From the NCBI GenBank assembly GCA_958296095.1, contig OY282434.1, forward strand, positions 1,022,001-1,086,000: DNA of 64,000 nucleotides, read 5' to 3'. Made by a program: the position numbers and the translations under genes. Below the pieces are notes generated by a model. The model worked only from the letters and a program-made list of their open reading frames with translations. It ran no database searches and had not been told where the DNA came from. Of this stretch, positions 61,265 through 64,000 are shown one piece after another. Source of the DNA: an uncultured Oligoflexales bacterium. GTDB taxonomy: Bacteria > Bdellovibrionota_B > Oligoflexia > Oligoflexales > JAPPIL01. Positions within the stretch are counted from its first letter, which is position 1. Every line of letters starts with the position of its first letter.

Positions 61265-61807
61265 ATGATGCGTCTGCTGGTTATATACGTGCTCGCCTTG
61301 GGCAACAGCGCCTACACGCTGGGCGATCGCTTGTTGCTGCAAATCAACAATGACAGCTATACGCAACGGCAATTGGAAGCACACACCTTGGTCAGAGAGG
61401 CGTTGCGCGTCGTGCGTCAGCCTGAGACCGCGGCTATCATCTCGGCATCGCGGTGGCGTGATTGGCTCGATATGTTTCGGGAGGACATGCTCATCCTGCT
61501 GGAGTTGGAACGTTACGATCGTTATCGTCCCAGCCCCGCAGATATCGCCGCGGCGAGGCGTTATGTGCTGCAAAAGCATGCCTTGATGCAGGCAGACTTT
61601 GTGCGTCTCGGTATTGAGGACAGCACACTTACCGAGCTGATCGTGGTCAACTTGAAGATCAACTTCTATCGTCGTGCACGGGATAAAAAAACCGCGGTGC
61701 AGAGGCCGCGGTGGCTGCAAAAGATGGAACAGCGGCACTTCGTGCGTTTTTACCGCGGCAGCTCTATCTGGATGCCAATTTATCCACAGCGAGGCGGGGG
61801 GCACTGA
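61265..61807 (+). CDS. SurA-like periplasmic protein lacking a PPIase domain
   Basis: 180 residues, ATG directly after the tolB stop. A hydrophobic N-terminus (MRLLVIYVLALGNSAYTLG) suggests export. LGDRLLLQINNDSYTQRQLEAH resembles the opening strand-helix of SurA-type chaperones (ADRIVAVVNDEVITLSELE), and the following helices fit the SurA N-domain. Length leaves no room for a parvulin domain. Basic tail. It is co-directional with the Tol genes in the place where pal and cpoB are found in E. coli. Confidence 0.6.
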   Translation: MMRLLVIYVLALGNSAYTLGDRLLLQINNDSYTQRQLEAHTLVREALRVVRQPETAAIISASRWRDWLDMFREDMLILLELERYDRYRPSPADIAAARRYVLQKHALMQADFVRLGIEDSTLTELIVVNLKINFYRRARDKKTAVQRPRWLQKMEQRHFVRFYRGSSIWMPIYPQRGGGH

Positions 61808-61880
61808 GGGTAATTTGCAAGACCGTATGATCTGGTGTAGGATGGAGGTACGACTTCACGACAATGAGGGGGGATAGACC

Positions 61881-62660
61881 ATGTGCCTACGGCTGCCTGC
61901 ATGTGCCCTGTTTTTACTCTTCTGTGCCGTTCAGGCTGAGGCCAGCGACAAGTGGTATATCGTGTCGATGGGTGACTCGATCACGGCGGGCTTCAACGCA
62001 CGCTGGCCCGGTGACTTCAACAACGTGCGTTACAACTGGTCAACGGGTGTCTCGGGTCGGGTGAAAAGTCACCTGCACAAACTCCAAAAAATCATTTCCC
62101 AAGAGCTCAAAGCTATCAACGTCGCCAAATCACGCGCGACCTCGCAGGGGCTAACCGAACAGCTAAAGAAAGCCAAAGCTCCGACGATCGACTATCTGAC
62201 CTTGCTGATTGGAGCTAACGATGTCTGCGACTGGGGCGAAGATTACGCTAAAGGCCTGCACAAATTACAGGCTAACGTGAAGAACGTCATCGATAAGAGC
62301 ATCGACATCAACGCTGAAGTGCGCATCGTGTTGCCTGCCATTCCCAACATGTACCGCATTTACGAGCAGGGTAAGGACACCTGCGGCAGGCGGTGGGATT
62401 ATTTTGAAGCCTGCCCTAGTCTGCTGAGTTCTAAACGCACTGAGGCGGAACGGCTGGCGTTCCGGGCGCGTCTCGTCGCCGCCAACGAGATGCTGGGAGA
62501 ACTAGCAACCAAGTACGAGGATAATGTGAAATTTGTCGGCGAAGTTTTTGATTTTGAATTCTCCCTCGATCATCTCTCTAACTACGACTGCTTCCACCCC
62601 TCGATCAAAGGGCAGAACGAACTAGCCCGTATAACGTGGGAAAACGGCTGGTATCTGTAG
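61881..62660 (+). CDS. Exported GDSL-type esterase/lipase
   Basis: 259 residues, ATG 61881 with GAGGGGGG about 9 bp upstream. Signal peptide MCLRLPACALFLLFCAVQAEAS. SGNH/GDSL blocks: block I GDSITAG with the nucleophile Ser, an oxyanion GAND (LIGANDVCDW), and block V DCFHPSIKGQ with the catalytic Asp-x-x-His. Such enzymes act on acylated lipids or polysaccharides in the periplasm or outside. Its 3' end overlaps the antisense Nudix gene by 39 bp. Family call is firm, substrate unknown. Confidence 0.9.
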   Translation: MCLRLPACALFLLFCAVQAEASDKWYIVSMGDSITAGFNARWPGDFNNVRYNWSTGVSGRVKSHLHKLQKIISQELKAINVAKSRATSQGLTEQLKKAKAPTIDYLTLLIGANDVCDWGEDYAKGLHKLQANVKNVIDKSIDINAEVRIVLPAIPNMYRIYEQGKDTCGRRWDYFEACPSLLSSKRTEAERLAFRARLVAANEMLGELATKYEDNVKFVGEVFDFEFSLDHLSNYDCFHPSIKGQNELARITWENGWYL

Positions 62661-63299
62661 CTTTGCGGTTCTCACAGCAAAAGCCCTAATTGCCATCAAC
62701 TTGCCGAGTGCCCGCTGCACGCTAGGATCACAGAAGGTGCGAGCTTTTTCCCAGTCGAACCAACGCAGATCGTGTGACTCTGCGCTTATCGCTAAGGGGG
62801 CACGGCGTTCCGCACAGATGATGTAACTGATGTCGTAGTGCAGGTGGGCGCTGTCTGTGCCGATGGCAGGGATCTGATGGATGCCGATATCAAACGGAAT
62901 TGCCACCGTCGCCGCGCGCAAGGGCGCGAACAGCGGGCGGGTGTCTAGAAAATACAAGTCAGTCAAGCCTGATTCTTCGCAAGCTTCACGATAGGCGACC
63001 TCTTGCACATCATGCTGCCCTGCATCGGCATGACCACCAAGCTGTAGCCAGAGGTTAAGTTTGGCATGCAGGGTCAACAACACTTGCCGCATCTGCATGT
63101 CAATAACGAAGGCCGAGGCGGTGATGTGCCCGGGCCGCGTTGTGCGGGCGAAGGGATCGACATCGTGAGCCAGTAGTTGGTGAAAGCCTTGCAGGCATTG
63201 GCGCTGGGCGATGATACTGGGGTCGTCGTAGAAGGGCTGTTCCAGCCAGCCTTGTTCATAGAGTGCGAGGGCTTGGTGAAGTTGGTGGTATATGCTCAT
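62622..63299 (-). CDS. Nudix hydrolase
   Basis: 225 residues, ATG 63299. The Nudix box is recognisable: GGHADAGQHDVQEVAYREACEES, with the REACEESG core complete but the first Glu of the consensus apparently absent. Nudix enzymes cleave nucleoside diphosphate-linked compounds; the specific substrate cannot be read. It is not a type 1 isopentenyl diphosphate isomerase: the Cys and Trp motifs of that enzyme are not seen. The 3' end overlaps the GDSL gene on the other strand. Confidence 0.85.
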   Translation of the reverse strand: MSIYHQLHQALALYEQGWLEQPFYDDPSIIAQRQCLQGFHQLLAHDVDPFARTTRPGHITASAFVIDMQMRQVLLTLHAKLNLWLQLGGHADAGQHDVQEVAYREACEESGLTDLYFLDTRPLFAPLRAATVAIPFDIGIHQIPAIGTDSAHLHYDISYIICAERRAPLAISAESHDLRWFDWEKARTFCDPSVQRALGKLMAIRAFAVRTAKLQIPAVFPRYTG

Positions 63300-63409
63300 G
63301 TTGCGTCTGTTATCCTTTGGCAGGCGGCAGTATACGTGAAAATTCTCGGCTTGTAAAAGGTGGTGCTAGCCGCAGCGGGGCTTTTGAGCGGTTGAGGCCG
63401 CGAACTTAT

Positions 63410-64000
63410 TCAAACTCGCCGCAAGCTCAGGCCACGTTCCGCGACACGGTAGTCGAAGCGCTGCCAGCCCAGTTTGGCCAGGTGTGACGGGATAGCAGTG
63501 ATGTCTTGCTCGTAGCCGACGACGATGAGAGCATCTTCACCGCCCGCGCCGCTGGTTTTCCAACTCCAGAGAGAATCTCGTCCGCTGACCGTGCGCAGGG
63601 CGGCATCGATGTGGGTGGGGAAATGGGGAGAAGCAGAAAACCATGCCCGCCACTGGGCCATAGCCTCGATGAGTGTGTGCAGTTTGCCCAGATCACGCAG
63701 GGTAGCCGAGAAAGCACTTTGCAGTTGGTCGGTGTTCATGACCATGGGCAAATGACCTTGGCTGTCAATCCAGTCTTTGGTGGCGCGCATGACGGTAGTG
63801 GTATCCGCCCCTCGCCCGCCGATAAAGATATGCACCACTTCGCTGAGGTGGCCGAGCAAGTCTTCATCCTCAAACGGCCGCATTGGCATCACATCGAGAA
63901 AGTAAGGCCATTCCCCCCCACAACTGCGATATTCAACAATGCCGCCGACGAACTGCGTTGCCACATCATAACCAGAGGCGAGTCCTTGACTTTCTTTCTG
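63410..64000 (-). CDS. GHMP kinase, probably phosphomevalonate kinase, C-terminal part
   Basis: Partial gene: the frame is open to the window edge (LASGYDVATQFVGG... before the internal GTG at 63964). The GHMP kinase C-terminal motif KTSGAGGEDALIVVG near 63530-63570 and SGYDVATQ (similar to SGxD(I/V)A of phosphomevalonate kinases) support this. FIGGRGADTTTVMRATKDWID lies between. Together with MvaD and mevalonate kinase at the left end it would complete the mevalonate pathway's kinases. It is in the same orientation as the Nudix gene about 110 bp downstream; the two may share a transcript. Confidence 0.72.
   Translation of the reverse strand, partial: QKESQGLASGYDVATQFVGGIVEYRSCGGEWPYFLDVMPMRPFEDEDLLGHLSEVVHIFIGGRGADTTTVMRATKDWIDSQGHLPMVMNTDQLQSAFSATLRDLGKLHTLIEAMAQWRAWFSASPHFPTHIDAALRTVSGRDSLWSWKTSGAGGEDALIVVGYEQDITAIPSHLAKLGWQRFDYRVAERGLSLRRV

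Noticed and set aside
62622..63299. Nudix protein as isopentenyl diphosphate isomerase, given the neighbouring GHMP kinase
   Set aside because: The Cys- and Trp-containing motifs and metal His cluster of type 1 isomerase are not visible; only a generic Nudix box is.
1..64000. tRNA, rRNA or riboswitch genes
   Set aside because: No cloverleaf with conserved arm sequences, rRNA signature or known riboswitch core was recognised by eye; a tRNAscan or Infernal run would be decisive.

Overview
This window looks like a chromosomal piece of a Gram-negative bacterium. It carries a Tol envelope module, many predicted lipoproteins and signal peptides, a fused SecD-SecF, futalosine-type menaquinone genes and a mevalonate route to isoprenoids. 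Futalosine genes together with mevalonate genes and a Gld-type ABC cassette point towards a deltaproteobacterial or Bdellovibrio-like lineage. That is inference, because no rRNA or marker tree can be made here. I saw no tRNA, rRNA, CRISPR array or intact transposase.

Layout. 0.4-9.3 kb (minus strand): three small membrane proteins, an LD-carboxypeptidase, purM, RNase Z, diphosphomevalonate decarboxylase, mevalonate kinase and a MqnD-MqnE fusion, mostly with 4-base start/stop overlaps. 9.4-16 kb: a large lipoprotein, SecDF and PurF. 17.4-23.2 kb: a polytopic membrane protein, a TVP38-flavoprotein fusion, and an AT-rich pair (membrane protein plus methyltransferase). 25.6-35 kb: five exported proteins of unknown function. 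36-42.3 kb: dCMP deaminase, a divergent pyruvate kinase, phosphatidylserine decarboxylase, a small protein with a leader peptide, leucyl aminopeptidase and a GlcD-like oxidase. 42.5-47.4 kb: two lipoproteins with apparently destroyed metalloprotease sites. 48.7-57 kb: a Cys-rich small protein, an acyl-CoA dehydrogenase, a four-gene Gld-type ABC exporter and a dienelactone hydrolase. 57.3-62.7 kb: tolQ-tolR-tolA-tolB, a SurA-like protein and a GDSL esterase. 62.6-64 kb: a Nudix hydrolase and the C-terminal part of a GHMP kinase, probably phosphomevalonate kinase.

The most unusual content is a dense mosaic of three repeat modules filling most long gaps (0-0.35, 16-17.3, 23.7-25.6, 32-33.1, 35-36, 47.4-48.2 and 51.2-51.5 kb) and entering genes. 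Module A is a palindromic element of about 190 bp. Its two arms vary together between copies, so it behaves like a conserved hairpin. Module B is a 45-bp unit (15 codons) that forms tandem arrays. Module C is a short spacer-like motif (GAACGCAATAGCGAGAGG...). A long form of A carries C+B modules at one fixed point of its 5' arm. B and C modules are inserted in frame in tolA, giving its cytoplasmic N-terminus about 160 extra Arg/Glu/Lys/Ser-rich residues. A copies abut a broken AbiEi antitoxin gene and a broken Rpn-like gene. The A 3' end carries a Shine-Dalgarno plus GTG and appears to start one ORF.

Functional links. The left operon joins isoprenoid precursor synthesis (MvaK, MvaD) to menaquinone head-group synthesis (MqnD-MqnE), and the GHMP kinase at the right edge would supply the missing middle mevalonate step. 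The Tol genes form one transcription unit behind a near-consensus sigma70 promoter.
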